64,000 nucleotides of DNA. Origin: Triticum aestivum (taxonomy: Eukaryota > Streptophyta > Magnoliopsida > Poales > Poaceae). The position numbers and the translations under genes were made by a program. Under the pieces are notes generated by a model. It made no database searches and was not told the DNA's origin. It worked only from the letters and a program-made list of their open reading frames with translations. The stretch spans positions 188,631,597-188,695,596 of the forward strand of contig NC_057796.1 of assembly GCF_018294505.1 (NCBI RefSeq). The letters are read 5' to 3'. Shown here one piece after another: positions 10,830 to 22,093 of this stretch; within the stretch, counting starts at the first letter, position 1; each line of letters starts with the position of its first letter.

Positions 10830-11630
10830 TCAGTCGGACCCCTCCTCGCGCTTTACTGGGGCATGGTAGCGAGACGACCCGCTAATGCCCTCGAAGCGGG
10901 CGCAACGGCGTGGCAGCTGATCGTAGCCGCCGCTGCTGGATATGTCGCTGGAGGGGGAGTCGACGTAGCTGGGCGAGCTGCGGCTAGTACCGAAGGCCAG
11001 GCCATCCTCACCCTCGTCTCGACCGTCGCCAAGGCCAAGCACCTTGTTGCCGCCGTTGTCCTCGGGGTAGCACCCGACGCGGCGGCCGTCTTCCCCGAAC
11101 GCCCTCACGTAGAGGGTTGCGTTGCCGTCATACTTGAAGTGGAGGGTGCACCGCCTGCCCAGGCCGCGCGCGCGGGCAAACGTCTGCCACCCGCGGGCCA
11201 GGGCTGCGTTGCCCGTGACGGATACCTCGACTGCGACCCACGAAGCCTTGCTACAGGAGCCATCCGCTTGCAGCCAGAGCCCGCCTGGACCTGTGGCCGG
11301 CAGATTGCCAACGAAGAAGCACGGGAGCTGAAGCCAGGTGCCGGCCGGGTTCTCCGACCACACGATGAACTCCGGCAGCACCAACGCCAAGCGGAAGCAC
11401 GGCCAGGGAGGCTATGTGACCATCGTGCGTCTCCCCTCATCGACGGGGCTGTCACGACTTGGGCGACTCCCGCCATGTGAAGGGGTGCCGCCGCATCCGC
11501 GGGCGGCCACGGCGGGGGTCACGGTATGCTTACGGGGGCGGCCGCGCCCGTGCTTGGGCGGCGGGGAGCCGGGCCCCTCTTGGTGAGCCTTCCCCTTCTC
11601 CGCGGCCGAGAACCTCTTCGCAGGCGCCAT
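10830..11630 (-). pseudogene. Antisense ORF: AT-hook plus B3-like domain
   Basis: The minus-strand frame runs from an ATG at 11630 to a stop at 10830. It is interrupted by one in-frame TAG at 11412-11414 (the frame is the same on both sides). Residues 29-34 are RGRPRK, a canonical AT-hook, in a Pro/Gly/Lys-rich N-terminus. After the TAG, a stretch of about 110 residues has the B3 DNA-binding pattern: LPEFIVW, then LQLPCFFVGNLP, KASWVAVEVS, GWQTFARARGL, LHFKYDG and LYVRAFGEDG. The C-terminus is acidic and serine-rich (SSPSYVDSPSSD). The ORF is antisense to the retroelement and lies just inside its polypurine tract, where Tat-type Gypsy elements carry antisense ORFs. A nuclear DNA-binding protein is inferred. 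The B3 call is from pattern only and no search was done. The first codons match the fragment at 694-735, so the ORF is a family feature rather than a chance frame. Confidence 0.65.
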
Positions 11631-11895
11631 GGGGGTCGCTACTAGCAGTAGAGCGAGGAAGGACAAGCGAGCAGGAAGAGATGAGCAACGGGGGCTCCGC
11701 CCCCCCTCCTCATTTATAGCAGGAGAAGGCCAACCGGTGACCCCCACGATCACCGGTAATGATGATATTTCTCTGCATGCAGCAGGGACTCATCAAGTCG
11801 GGCAGTTGCCGAGGCAGTGTGGTGAAGCGGAGACGCCCATGTCCAATCAAACGCCACGCGTCGATCAAGGCCGCAGTCAAGTCCGAGCGCGCCTT

Positions 11896-11910
11896 GGGCC
11901 CGGGGGCTAT
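11896..11910 (+). other. Polypurine tract
   Basis: GGGCCCGGGGGCTAT directly precedes the LTR start at 11911. The inverted copy is at 338-352. It marks the following LTR as a 3' LTR of the element to its left. Confidence 0.8.
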
Positions 11911-12864
11911 TGTCGGCGTCCTGGGAACGGGGGTTCCCAGACTTTCCTGCCTGCGGCCCACGGCGTGGCTCCACCGGCGGCCCTGTACAGCCCATCTTCA
12001 CCAGCAAACACTCAAGACCCTCGCGAGGGGCCAAGCCTCGTGTGGTGGACGACACAAGACCTCCTCGGGAGCGGCCTAACCAGGATGGCTCGCGAGGGGC
12101 GGAGAGATCAAGGCAAGGGATACCTCGCAAGGTTCCTGTGACGCAAGCCATGACGACTAGAGCCAGGCGGGCGCCAGCGCGCGCAGTGTCCTCGTTTCCT
12201 CTTTGGTGTTAAAGGGGCAAGCGCAGGCGAGGAGTCCCAAGGCAGCAGGCAAAGGTTTCCATATCGGTGCAACGAGACCAAGACCAGCAGGACGGCGGGA
12301 TGGAGGTCACCGTGGAGCCCAAGACGACGTCACCACCAGAGCCTTTGGCAGGCGAAGACCACCTTTAGTCAGGATAACTTGTACTAGTTGTCTCCCTTCA
12401 AATTTGGCCGTTGTTGGCTCCCTTCCCGCTCAATATTTGGGGAGAAGACCAAGGCCTCTATAAATAGGACTAGCCACCACAGTAGGAGGCAACTGAGCAC
12501 CAACTAGTTGACATCAGCCTCACCCACACAAGTTCACAAGCACAAGAACGCCTCCTCAGGAGGCCGTTCTTCCCCTTGTACTGTTCATCCTCAACCCAAG
12601 AGGCGATCCACCACACCACACTGGAGTAGGGTATTACACCACAACGGTGGCCCGAACCAGTATAAATCTCGTGTCTCTTGTGTTGCGGGTTCGTGGAGCT
12701 AGGCCTTGAGATTGCTGTGAGGCTAAGGGCGTGATTAGGTAGGGGGAGATCTTCGTGCACACCCCAGTGTTCGAACCTCAAGGGTTTTGCCGGAACCCGA
12801 AATTTGACACCGCCAACCGTAGAAGGGATTCCCCGGGATCCCATAGGTGTCGTTTCCCCCGACA
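11911..12864 (+). repeat. Family A LTR, 954 bp, flanked by both PPT and PBS
   Basis: Starts TGTCGGCGTCCTGGGAACGG and ends CCCCCGACA. A TATA-like 'ctctataaatagg' lies at about 12454-12466 and 'gtagggtattacacc' at about 12628. It is 55 bp longer than the LTR at 13788-14686, mainly because of an extra stretch near its 3' end (about 12812-12860). A polypurine tract lies on its left and a primer site on its right, so it serves as 3' LTR for the left piece and 5' LTR for the right piece. Confidence 0.85.
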
Positions 12865-12866
12865 TC

Positions 12867-12886
12867 TTTGGCGCGCCAGGTAGGGG
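12867..12886 (+). other. Primer-binding site
   Basis: TTTGGCGCGCCAGGTAGGGG lies two bases after the LTR end. The same string follows the LTR at 13788-14686, so it is the family's primer site. I did not assign the tRNA. Confidence 0.75.
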
Positions 12887-12939
12887 CACATGCTGTGAAA
12901 ATCTGGTCTAGAGTTAGCGCATCGACTTCTTCATCACCA

Positions 12940-13787
12940 TGGCTCCTAAGAAGAAGGCAATCGTGGCGATCGGTTTGTCTTGAGCCGCACCACCCGTTCC
13001 AGCACGGGCAGGCGACGGGGCGGCCGCGGATGGTGGCGGAGGCGTGGCCCGCGAGCATCCACGACACTCTGGCCATCGGAGCCAGGCAAGCGGCGTCGTT
13101 CGTGCCCAACACGACGAGCCGCACGCTGCTGGGTCCGGGGGTGGGGCCGTGCTCCCCACGGGCGGTGCGGCAACCTCCAGGACGCCCCAGCCGGCGTCCG
13201 CGCCGCAGCCTTCCGAGGTCGCGCATGACAAGCAACGCCGCGACGTCGGTGCCCCCAGGCGCGACCACAGGAAGAGTCCTTTGCGTCACTCTCAAGACAC
13301 ACCGGGCCAGCATGCGCGCCCAGACACTGACAGAAATGGCATGCGACCGCGAGACCGTGAAAGAGCTCCTTCTTACGTGGTTAGAAGTCGAAGCGCGTCA
13401 TGGTCCACGCAGCTTTCGCCACCACCCATGCCAGCGGAAGCATTGGCGTGGCCAGCGGAAGCATTGGCATGCGTGTAACTGCTCCTCGACTTTCCTCCTG
13501 TCGCGGAGAAGCTCGACGAGTGGAGAGCCACCATTCGGAGCCTCATCAGCTTCGCCAATAAAGATGAACCGCGACCGGCGGAACCCTCGTGCCAGCGCTC
13601 TATCGAGCCGGTGCGCACGGGCAGTGGGAGGACTGGAGACACTGCGACCACGGTGCACTCTCCTCCCCCACGCCCGCAACAGCAGCCGCTGGCTCGTCAG
13701 GCCGACGCCCGCGACAATGTTTCCACAGCGTCGTCCGACCCGCGAGCCCGCTGCAACCAACGTCAAGTTCTTCGGGAGCGATCTCGG
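12940..13787 (+). pseudogene. 5' gag fragment of the family A element
   Basis: An ATG at 12940 gives MAPKKKAIVAIG and then a stop. Downstream, the frame from 13044 to 13478 and the following sequence have the Arg/Pro/Ala-rich composition of a Tat-type gag N-terminus (for example 'LDEWRATIRSLISFANKDEP' at about 13510-13570, after a frame change). No gag core is reached because the next LTR begins at 13788. Coding is inferred from composition and position after the primer site. Confidence 0.45.
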
Positions 13788-14686
13788 TGTCGGCGTCCTG
13801 GGAACAGGGGTCCGCAAACTTGCCTGCCTGCGGCCCACGCCACGGCTCCACCAACGGCCTGGTACGGCCCATCTTCAGAAACAACCTCTCAAGAACCTCG
13901 CGAGGGGCCAAGCCTCGCGAGGCGGATGACACCAAGACCTCCTCCGGGGCAGCCTCACTAGGCTGGATCCCGAGGAGCGGAGATATGAATGCAAGGGGCA
14001 CCTCGCGTGGTTCACGTGACATGAGCCATGACGACCAAGGCCAGGTGGGCGCCATCGGGCGCAGTGTACCAGTTTCCTCTTTGGTGCTAAAGAGGCAAGC
14101 GCAGACGAGGAGTCCCGAGGCATCAGGCAAAGGTTTCCATACCGGTGCAACAAGACCAAGACCAGCAGGACGGCAGGACGGAGGTCACCGCGGAGCCCAC
14201 GGCAGCGTCACCACCAGAGCCTTTGGCAGGCGAAGACCACCTTTTGTCAGGATAGGTTGTACTAGTTGTCCCCCTTCAAACTTGGCCGTTGTGGGATCCC
14301 TTCCCACCTAATATTTGGGAAGAGGATCAGGGCCTCTATAAATAGGACTAGCCACCACCATAGGAGGCATCTCATCTTGGATTGGATCCATTCTGCCAAG
14401 GCCACCCAAGCACTCACCAAGCTCAAGAACACCTCTCCTCAGGAGGCTGTTCATACCTTGTACTTGTTCATCCTCAGCCTAGGAGGCAATCCACCACACA
14501 CACTAGAGTAGGGTATTACACCTCAATGGTGGCTTGAACCAGTATAAACTCTCGTGTCCCTTGTTCTTTGGGTTCGTCGAGCTAGGCCTTGAGATCGTCG
14601 TGTGAGCGAGCTAGGGGGAGAGAGAGTTCTTCGTGCGCACCCCTTTGTTCGAACCTCTAGGGTTTGTCGGAACCCGTAATCCGACA
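13788..14686 (+). repeat. Family A LTR, 899 bp: 5' LTR of the large host Gypsy element
   Basis: Starts TGTCGGCGTCCTGGGAACAG and ends CCCGTAATCCGACA, with a TATA-like 'ctctataaatagg' at about 14335. It is preceded by CTCGG (13783-13787), the presumed target site, and has no polypurine tract before it, so it is a 5' LTR inserted in the gag region at 12940-13787. It differs from the LTR at 11911 by many substitutions and an indel of about 55 bp, so the two do not form one element's LTR pair. Confidence 0.85.
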
Positions 14687-14706
14687 TTTGGCGCGCCAGG
14701 TAGGGG
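14687..14706 (+). other. Primer-binding site
   Basis: TTTGGCGCGCCAGGTAGGGG directly after the LTR end, identical to the site at 12867. Confidence 0.8.
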
Positions 14707-14759
14707 GTGTGCTGAAGCTTTCCCTTCGTTGATACACGCTCCACTACTCCGCCACACCC

Positions 14760-16464
14760 ATGGTTGACGCTCGCCGAGCCCATGCTGAGCGCCGGGCCAC
14801 CCTTGCCGCCCGCGTCGCTCAGACGGCGCCCGTTGGCGGACCTCCCCGCCGTTCTCCATCACCCGCTGCCAACGTCGCCACCGGCCCGGGCGGAAACGAG
14901 CAGCAAGCCTCGTCGCTGCACCCTTCTGTGCAGCGGGACGGACGCACCGCCACCCCGTCGATGACTCCCGTCGGCTCATCGTCCCATGCTCGTCGCGCGC
15001 CCACGGACGCGCAGGCCATGCTGCTCAGGGCACGTGAGCTCCTGCGCTACCGCCCGAGCTCGTCAGCGCCGCTGGGGGCTCTCCTGCACCGTCCCTCTCG
15101 CTACCTCGCCCACCTCCAGTTGCGGGCGACGTAGCCCATGGAGCGCCTCCACCACCTCCGCATCAAGACACCGCCCTCGCACCAAGACGCGCGGCCCCGC
15201 GGCGCGACCCACCGGGCAGGGCACCCGCGCACGAAGAAGGAAGCTGCCAAGAAGTCCCTCGGCCGCAATAAAACACTCTTGCACTCCCAGCACCACCACG
15301 TCAAGACCGCGTACCGCCTGCGGCGGTGGCGCGTGGATACCCGGACCAGGCTCCGCCTCCGTGACAGCCCCAGTGACCATAGCAGGCTATCGTGCCTTCA
15401 CTCCCGAGCTACACAACATCGTCTGGCTCGGCAAGTTCAAGCCCGACCTGCCTCCATGCTACGATGGACCCCCGACCCTGCTGAGTTCCTGCAGCTCTAT
15501 GAGCTCAGCATCGAGGCGGCCAACGACGATGAGAAGGTCATGGCGAATTGGTTTCCCATGGCCCTCAAGGATGGCGCACGCTCGTGGCTCCGAAACCTGC
15601 CCGCGGGATCGATCTCCTCCTGGGGCGAGATGCACGAGCATTTCATCGCCAACTTCTAGGGCACTCGTGACCGCCCGCCGGCCGCAGGTGACCTGCGGCG
15701 CATCAAGTAGCAGCCAGGGGAGACCCTACAGAAGTACATCCAGCGCTTCAACAGCGTCCACCTCAAGATCCCCAAGGTGACAGACAAGGCCATCATCTCT
15801 GCGTTCTTCGATGGCGTTCGTGACGTCAAGATGAAGGAGGAGCTCTCCATCCACGAGGACCTATGCATGGCCCTTAAGATGTTCAGCATGGCAACCAAGT
15901 GCGCAAGAGCTGAGGAAGGGCGCCTTTCTCTCCTCGAGCTCCCAGCTGCCGACCAGGAGGACAAAAAGGCCAAGATCAAGGACGTGAAGCGCAAGGGGGC
16001 TGCCGTGCTCACGGCGGAGTCGGAGATGAAGCGCGGCCGTGACCACCCCGAGTCATCCAAGGCCAACCGCCCGTTCTGCGCCTTCCACAACGTTCACAGC
16101 CACAACACCAACGACTGTCAGGAACTCAGGGCCATCCGTGATGGGCGCTTCGGGCGACGCCCCGAGCGCAATGACCGAGGCTACGGCCGTGGAGGAGGAC
16201 GAAGTGGAGGACGCTGGGATGACAGCGGCCGCCGCCAGGAGTGGCACGACCGGCCTCATGAGGACCGCAGGCAGGGCCAGCCTCGCGAGGGTGCCTGGAG
16301 GGAGCAGCCTCGTGACGATCGTCCTCAGGGCAATGCAGGCCTCCCTCCGCAGCCACCACACCAAGAAGGAATGACGACCACCATCAGGATGAGGGGGCTG
16401 GGGACTTCCAGGAGCCGCGCGCCATTGCTTTCATCTTGGGTGGCGCTCAGGCCCCAGCCTCTCA
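14760..16464 (+). pseudogene. gag of the host Gypsy element
   Basis: The ATG at 14760 opens MVDARRAHAERRATLAARV. The frame carries TAGs at 15132, 15657 and 15708, and between about 15135 and 15470 coding shifts to the neighbouring frame (HNIVWLGKFKPDLPPCYDG). The gag core then reads DDEKVMANWFPMALKDGARS and GEMHEHFIANF. The C-terminal half (from about 15777) is Lys/Arg-rich. It contains CAFHNVHSHNTNDC, which resembles a degenerate zinc-binding knuckle, and then an Arg/Gly-rich tail. A last frameshift near 16375 leads to ILGGAQAPASQ, and the next codon is split by the LARD insertion. Coding resumes at 27826. It forms the capsid in an intact relative and is broken here. Confidence 0.8.
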
Positions 16465-16469
16465 GCGTA

Positions 16470-19400
16470 TGTCAGGACCTCGATCCTAAGTCACACCGAT
16501 CTAGCATGTGACACATCATATCACTTTGCGGCCTCACGCACGGTATTCCCCCGGGTGCCACCTTACCTGGCCCGGGACCGTTTGCGCCTTTTGGCTCACG
16601 TATATGATAGTGTCGCTAGCATCCATATGACAAAGAACCCGGCCCGACATGACTATTCGTGAATCCAAAGTGGCACTAACTTATAGGGACATGCATACAT
16701 GACCCAGCAACGAACGTGTCGGTCATCAATGTATGAACCTAAATCTTAGCAAGCTACAAGGACTAAAAAGAACAACACGTGACATTTCCCCGAAGGGATA
16801 GACACAGGAACGAAGAAGGACACATGACGGCCAGCCTAAGTGTTCCGGAGTAGTAGCAAGCTACCATGGCTCAGTGGAAGCACTAGGAGACATTTCCCGG
16901 TAAGAGAGTCTACCAAGAATAAACAACTAGGTTGTCGGATCCCACACATACCAAGCATTTCAATCATACACACAATATGCTCGATATGTGCAAATACAAC
17001 ATGGCATCACAACAAAACTCTACAACTCAAAGTATTTTTTCATTAGGCTCTGAAGAGCCAGATATTACAAGCATGGGTCTGATGACACAGCATTCAAGTC
17101 ATACAAGCAATAAGCACATGCGGAAGCTTAACCTGTCTGAGTACAGACAACTACAAATGAAAAGGCTGAGAAGCCTTACTATCTACAAGACCCTACCGAG
17201 GGCACAAGATCATAGCTGAGGTAACAAGCTAAACGTTGGGGTCCACGCGGAACTACTAGCGAGACTGAAGTCTCTCTGCAAAAACATAAATTAAGCAAAC
17301 ATGAGTACAAATGTACCCAACAAGACTTACATCGGAACTAGCTGCATATGCATCAGTATCAACAAAGGGGGTGGTGGAGTTTAACTGCAGCAAGCCAGCT
17401 TTGACTCAGTGGCTATCCTGAACTACGACTGCAAGTAACTCTTTGAGGTGGCGCACACGAGTCCACATATTCACCATATCAATACACCACTATGGATCCG
17501 CTCCCGTCTCCCTACGAGAAGGCCATCCATAGCACTCACACTTATCTTGCGCATTTTAGAGTATCCACTTTCACTTGTCTATGAACTGTATAGGCAACCC
17601 AGAGGTCCTTTACCACGGACGCGGCTATTCGAATAGATGATGTTAACCCTGCAGGGGTGTACTTCTTCACACACGCTCTTGCCACTTACCGCCATGTACA
17701 CGTTATGTATCTCGGCAACCTTCAAGCGGAAGCCTGGCGAGGATGTCGGCCACGACCTAACTAACCACACAAGTCCCTAGTCCAGGTTTATCGCATATTC
17801 AGGTTCCATCCGCAGGGAGTCCGGCCGAGGTTTCCACATACGGCCCCGAACGATGTGTGCAGGGTTCCCGAGGCACCAAACGGGCGTCCCGGTACACCGT
17901 GCCATGTGCCTACCGCATCACAGCCCACCCCTCGGGTTAGCGCTCCGCAAGGCCTCCAGCATACTACAAACACCAGAAACTACTTGCAACTCCCGGACAG
18001 AGGACAGAGGCGGTTAGTAAGTCGAGAGGTTCCATTGGTTTCGGGCCCAACGCGTGGTAGTAGATGTTCATGGATCACAAACACAAACTCAGTTCCTGAG
18101 GATGGTTTCAATGAGACAACCCACCATGTACTCCCACATGGCCTCTCACCGCTACCTTTACCAAATCATGTTCACACACTTAGCTCACACACAGTAGGAC
18201 ATGATCATCACCATTCCAATTCATCCCCGATGAATAAGAGCTGCCTCAACTCTAAGCAGTAGCAGGCATGACAAACAAGCATGAACGAGTACGCACATCA
18301 GGGCTCAAACAACTCCTACGCATGCTAGTGGGTTTCATCTATTTACTGTGGCAATGACTGGTCATGCAGAGGGAAGGGGTTGACCTAATGCAGTAAAAGA
18401 GAGCAGGAGCGAGAGAGTGGGATTGTATCAGAATGAACAAGGGGGTTTTGCTTGCCTGGCACTTCTAAAGATAGTATAGCCCTTCATCGGTGTCATCGAA
18501 CTCATCGTCGGAACCACGTCTACTGAGAGGGGTCGAATACCGGCAACAGAGAAGGAACACAATCAATGCAATGCGCAATATGATGCATGATCATGACATG
18601 TCAACATGCTGTGATTTGAGCTAATGCAACTAGAACACAAGGGTTTGAGCTTATTTGAACCAAGGGTTCAAATTCAAACTCAAGTTATGAACTCATACAA
18701 TGTATTATCATGTTTGATCTAAATAGCAGGGTTAAGTTTGTTTATCATGCATGAAACCAGTACAGATGGATAGATTGGTTTTTTCTGATCATTTTTCATA
18801 TATAAGTTATTTCATTTGGAGTTATGGTTGAATTTCTATGATTTTTAAAAGTTTCAAACATTTTCTGAAATAAATAAATCATTTCTGATTTACTTAAAAC
18901 TCCAGAAAACACTTGCTCAGTCAGCATTACGCCAATATGACGTCAGCGGTCAACGGGGCCGGTCCAGGTCAAACTGACCAGTGGGTCCCGCGTGTCAGTG
19001 GTTAACTAAACTAACTAAATTTGGTTAGCAGTAACCTAGGCTAATTAACAGGGCGGGGCCCGCATGTCATTGACCTAGGGGAGGTCAAACAGTGGTCAAA
19101 CCCAGGTCAACTCGCTAGAGTTGACCCGCGGCTCATCGCCGGCGGAGGCAGAGACGGCGGAGGGTGTCGGGTTTCGCCCTCCGGCGACCAAACGAGCGGC
19201 GGTTTGGCTTGGCGTGATGTTGGTCCTCGTCCGCATCCAACGAATCCATCAGCTCGCACCGGAGAGGACCAGAGTGACGGCGGCGAAGGGAAGTGCGGTG
19301 GCCGGAGTTTGGCCGGCAATGGTTTGGGCAATGCGGGGCAAGGGAGGAGCCGTGGTTGGTCGTGTTCGACTCACGGGAGTGCGGTGAGTGCAACGGTGAG

Positions 19401-20462
19401 CTCGGACGCAAGATGTGGTGGTTGCGGCCTCGGCGGTGACTTGGCCGGCGGAGCCGAGCTCGCGGCTCCGGTGGAATCGGTAGCTACAGGACAGGAACGA
19501 GCACGAGGAAGAGGGGGAAAGACGCAGCAACTCATAGCGAGTTGAACGGAGGCCTCGGCGTGCTCGGGGAGGGGCTGGTGACGAGGGGACGTCGCCGGCG
19601 ATCTCGCTGGCCCGAGGAGGAAGAAGATGTCGGGAACGGCGCTCCAGGGCTCTTCCCGTCGTGTAGCTTGGTGGAGACGGCGTAGAGGTCAACGGCAGAG
19701 CTTCCTGGCATATCGGAGAGGCGAGGGGTGGATGGTGTCCGTGGCTACGGCGAGCGGCGGCGACGGCTATGCTCGGTGGAGAGAGTAGGGGAGGGGGAGG
19801 AGCACGGGGAGGGTGCAAGGTGGTCGGGGTGTGCGTGTTGACGTCCAGGGCGTCCAGAGGGAGAAGGGGGGCAGCAGGCAGGAAGGAGGTGGCGCTGCTC
19901 GTGCCAGCGCGCGGCGACCACGCGCCCCTGCCTTCTGGCGCGAGGTAGGGGTGACTGCGCTGGCCAGTCGGCTGGGCCGACACAGTGCCAGGCCAACAAG
20001 TGGCCCAGGTAAGTTCCCCTTTTCTAATTTGTTTCTGTTTTCTATTTGTTCTTTTTTTTGATTTAGTAAAAATCCTAAACCATTTGATAAAATCCTGGAA
20101 ATAATTATGGGTGCTTTCTGAATTATTCCAGTGACCCTTAACAATTTCCAACATTTTTGGAGCACCTAAAATATATATAACATTTAAATAGCTCCAATTT
20201 AAATATGTTTGAATTAATTCAAAGTCCAAATATGTGATGTAGAAATGTGAACCATTTTTGGTAGATGCTTCCACCTTGATCCAGAAATGATGAACATTTT
20301 TAAAGGGCATTTTGAACTCATTGGAAAAGATTTTAGTTGAACCTATTTGAATTCCTTTTTATGCTAGGGTTTGAATATCCCCATTTCAAATTTCCATGAA
20401 AGTTAAACATGATGCAAGGAAGATGCAAACACTAGGCAGTACCACGGGCTAGGGATGTGACA
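16470..20462 (-). repeat. 3' LTR of the LARD
   Basis: The plus strand starts TGTCAGGACCTCGATCC and ends GGGATGTGACA. It matches the LTR at 23893-27820 throughout, with several small indels (for example 'ggcaacccagaggtccttta' at about 17593 is absent from the other copy). 19100-19990 is GC-rich and contains a 353-codon open frame on the minus strand (20310-19249). That frame is low in complexity (Pro/Ser/Arg), is broken in the other LTR, and is not treated as a gene. Confidence 0.85.
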
Positions 20463-20500
20463 ACTCACCCCCACTAAACAAGAATCTCGTCCCGAGATTC
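20463..20500 (-). other. Polypurine tract and adjoining hairpin of the LARD
   Basis: The minus strand reads TTAGTGGGGGTGAGT up to the LTR edge (20463-20476), the expected polypurine tract. Just inside it, 20482-20500 is a perfect inverted repeat: GAATCTCG, loop TCC, CGAGATTC. Confidence 0.75.
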
Positions 20501-22074
20501 AAGACGTGAGGCAAAACTATCATAATCTTCTCGATCCAACTGACCATCTCGAAGAAGTAGTTTCATTGCATCATATTGATCTTGACATCCTTGCTTTCAA
20601 GATCTTCATTCAACGCGTTGACGACAGAAAGAAACTCTACAGGAAACGATCTCCTTGAAGATCGAGCACTCAAGATCAGCTCATGGAGTGAGATGTAAGA
20701 ACATCTCTTGAGTTGACACATGAAACACACATCAGGAGCAATGGAAAGAGGTGGATGACAAGGGTTCAATTGGGTGAGCAAGAATTCCACGTTGAAGAAG
20801 ATGGTGCATGGTTTCAGGATAGCGAGGAAATAATCGCCATGATTCCATAACAGGGCACCTTAGGGAAGGTGAATCGTAGAATTATTCCCTTAAGTGGCAA
20901 AAAGAATTACTTTTGATATAGAGATCATTTTAACTCCCTATACCAGGCTAGGGCAATTCGCAATCGGCCATTTGAAGAAGTCAGAAAGGATGGCATACTC
21001 AGACTAGAATGGATGATGTGGATTACCTTGTTGAAGACAATGCAATGGATGATTTTTCCTTATCATCGGAAATGGATGGGACCCATGGTAGGACCACTTT
21101 TGAAGATGATCCTGAACAAGAATTACTAAGAAGGTAGCCCATAGTGAAATGGCACAAAGACGGGTGCAAGCTGGGAACAAAATGCAAATGCTGGAAATGT
21201 TCCAACCATCATATCTGCCCAAGATTCAGATCTGGTTAGGAACAAGGTACTTCAGACTCAACATGTCTGCAAAATAAAGTTTGCAACACAATTCGATGAG
21301 ATGACGTTGCGAGATTCTCGAGGGATGAACTACGGAAGCAAGCTCCAAAACATGAGCTGGTTCTGCTACACATCTGTGAACGCCCTGTCCAAGACAAGCA
21401 TGACCACGTAGTAGTCTTACAACAAAACACTACCTAGTTCTGGTTGGGGACCATCGTCGAGGATATCGGAGTCTTGTGCATGATCTAGAATTAACACAAT
21501 AGACTCCTTTTCCTTGAGCAAATCAACCAGTGGCTTGGTGTGCCAGGGAATACATATGGAGTGGAGGTAATTAATCTACCAAACCATGGAATACATTCGC
21601 ACATGCATAACTGACTTGGTATGGTACCAGAGGAAACAAAAACAATCTTTCTCGAACTCACGGAGGCAACTTGCACCAAATGCACATGAATTCAAGGAAG
21701 TCACTTCTTCCATCCAAGCATAAGCTTCATGAATGGAAATGAAGGCATTGCTTACAAAGTTTCCAACAGTAGGTTGATGTTCAACATGAATCATGGAGGA
21801 GACAAAATGCTGCAGATGGGCTCAATAGCAACTCATCAGAATTTTCCATATCACTGGAATTCCACCATTATGTGAACAATGTGATAGTATTGGTCAGACC
21901 AAAAGATGTAATGGTGTATGCTCGAGGAACAACCACGAGTAAGACAACATTACAAATATCGTTGGTTCTAACTTGATTTGATGATAGCCCACACTCAAAT
22001 CAAGGTTTGGACAAGACGATAGATTCAACAACCGATCACGAGGAACAATCGATGAAGATATCATCTCTCTTCAC

Positions 22075-22093
22075 ACACACACACACACACACA
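22075..22093. repeat. (CA)n microsatellite
   Basis: An uninterrupted run of about nine 'ac' units in the LARD interior. Confidence 0.9.

Noticed and set aside
10686..11480. 264-codon plus-strand open frame
   Set aside because: It lies opposite the antisense ORF with AT-hook and B3-like motifs; the plus-strand translation has no recognisable motif.
12847..13929. 360-codon plus-strand open frame
   Set aside because: It runs from the primer site through gag-like sequence and across the LTR start at 13788, so it cannot be one gene.
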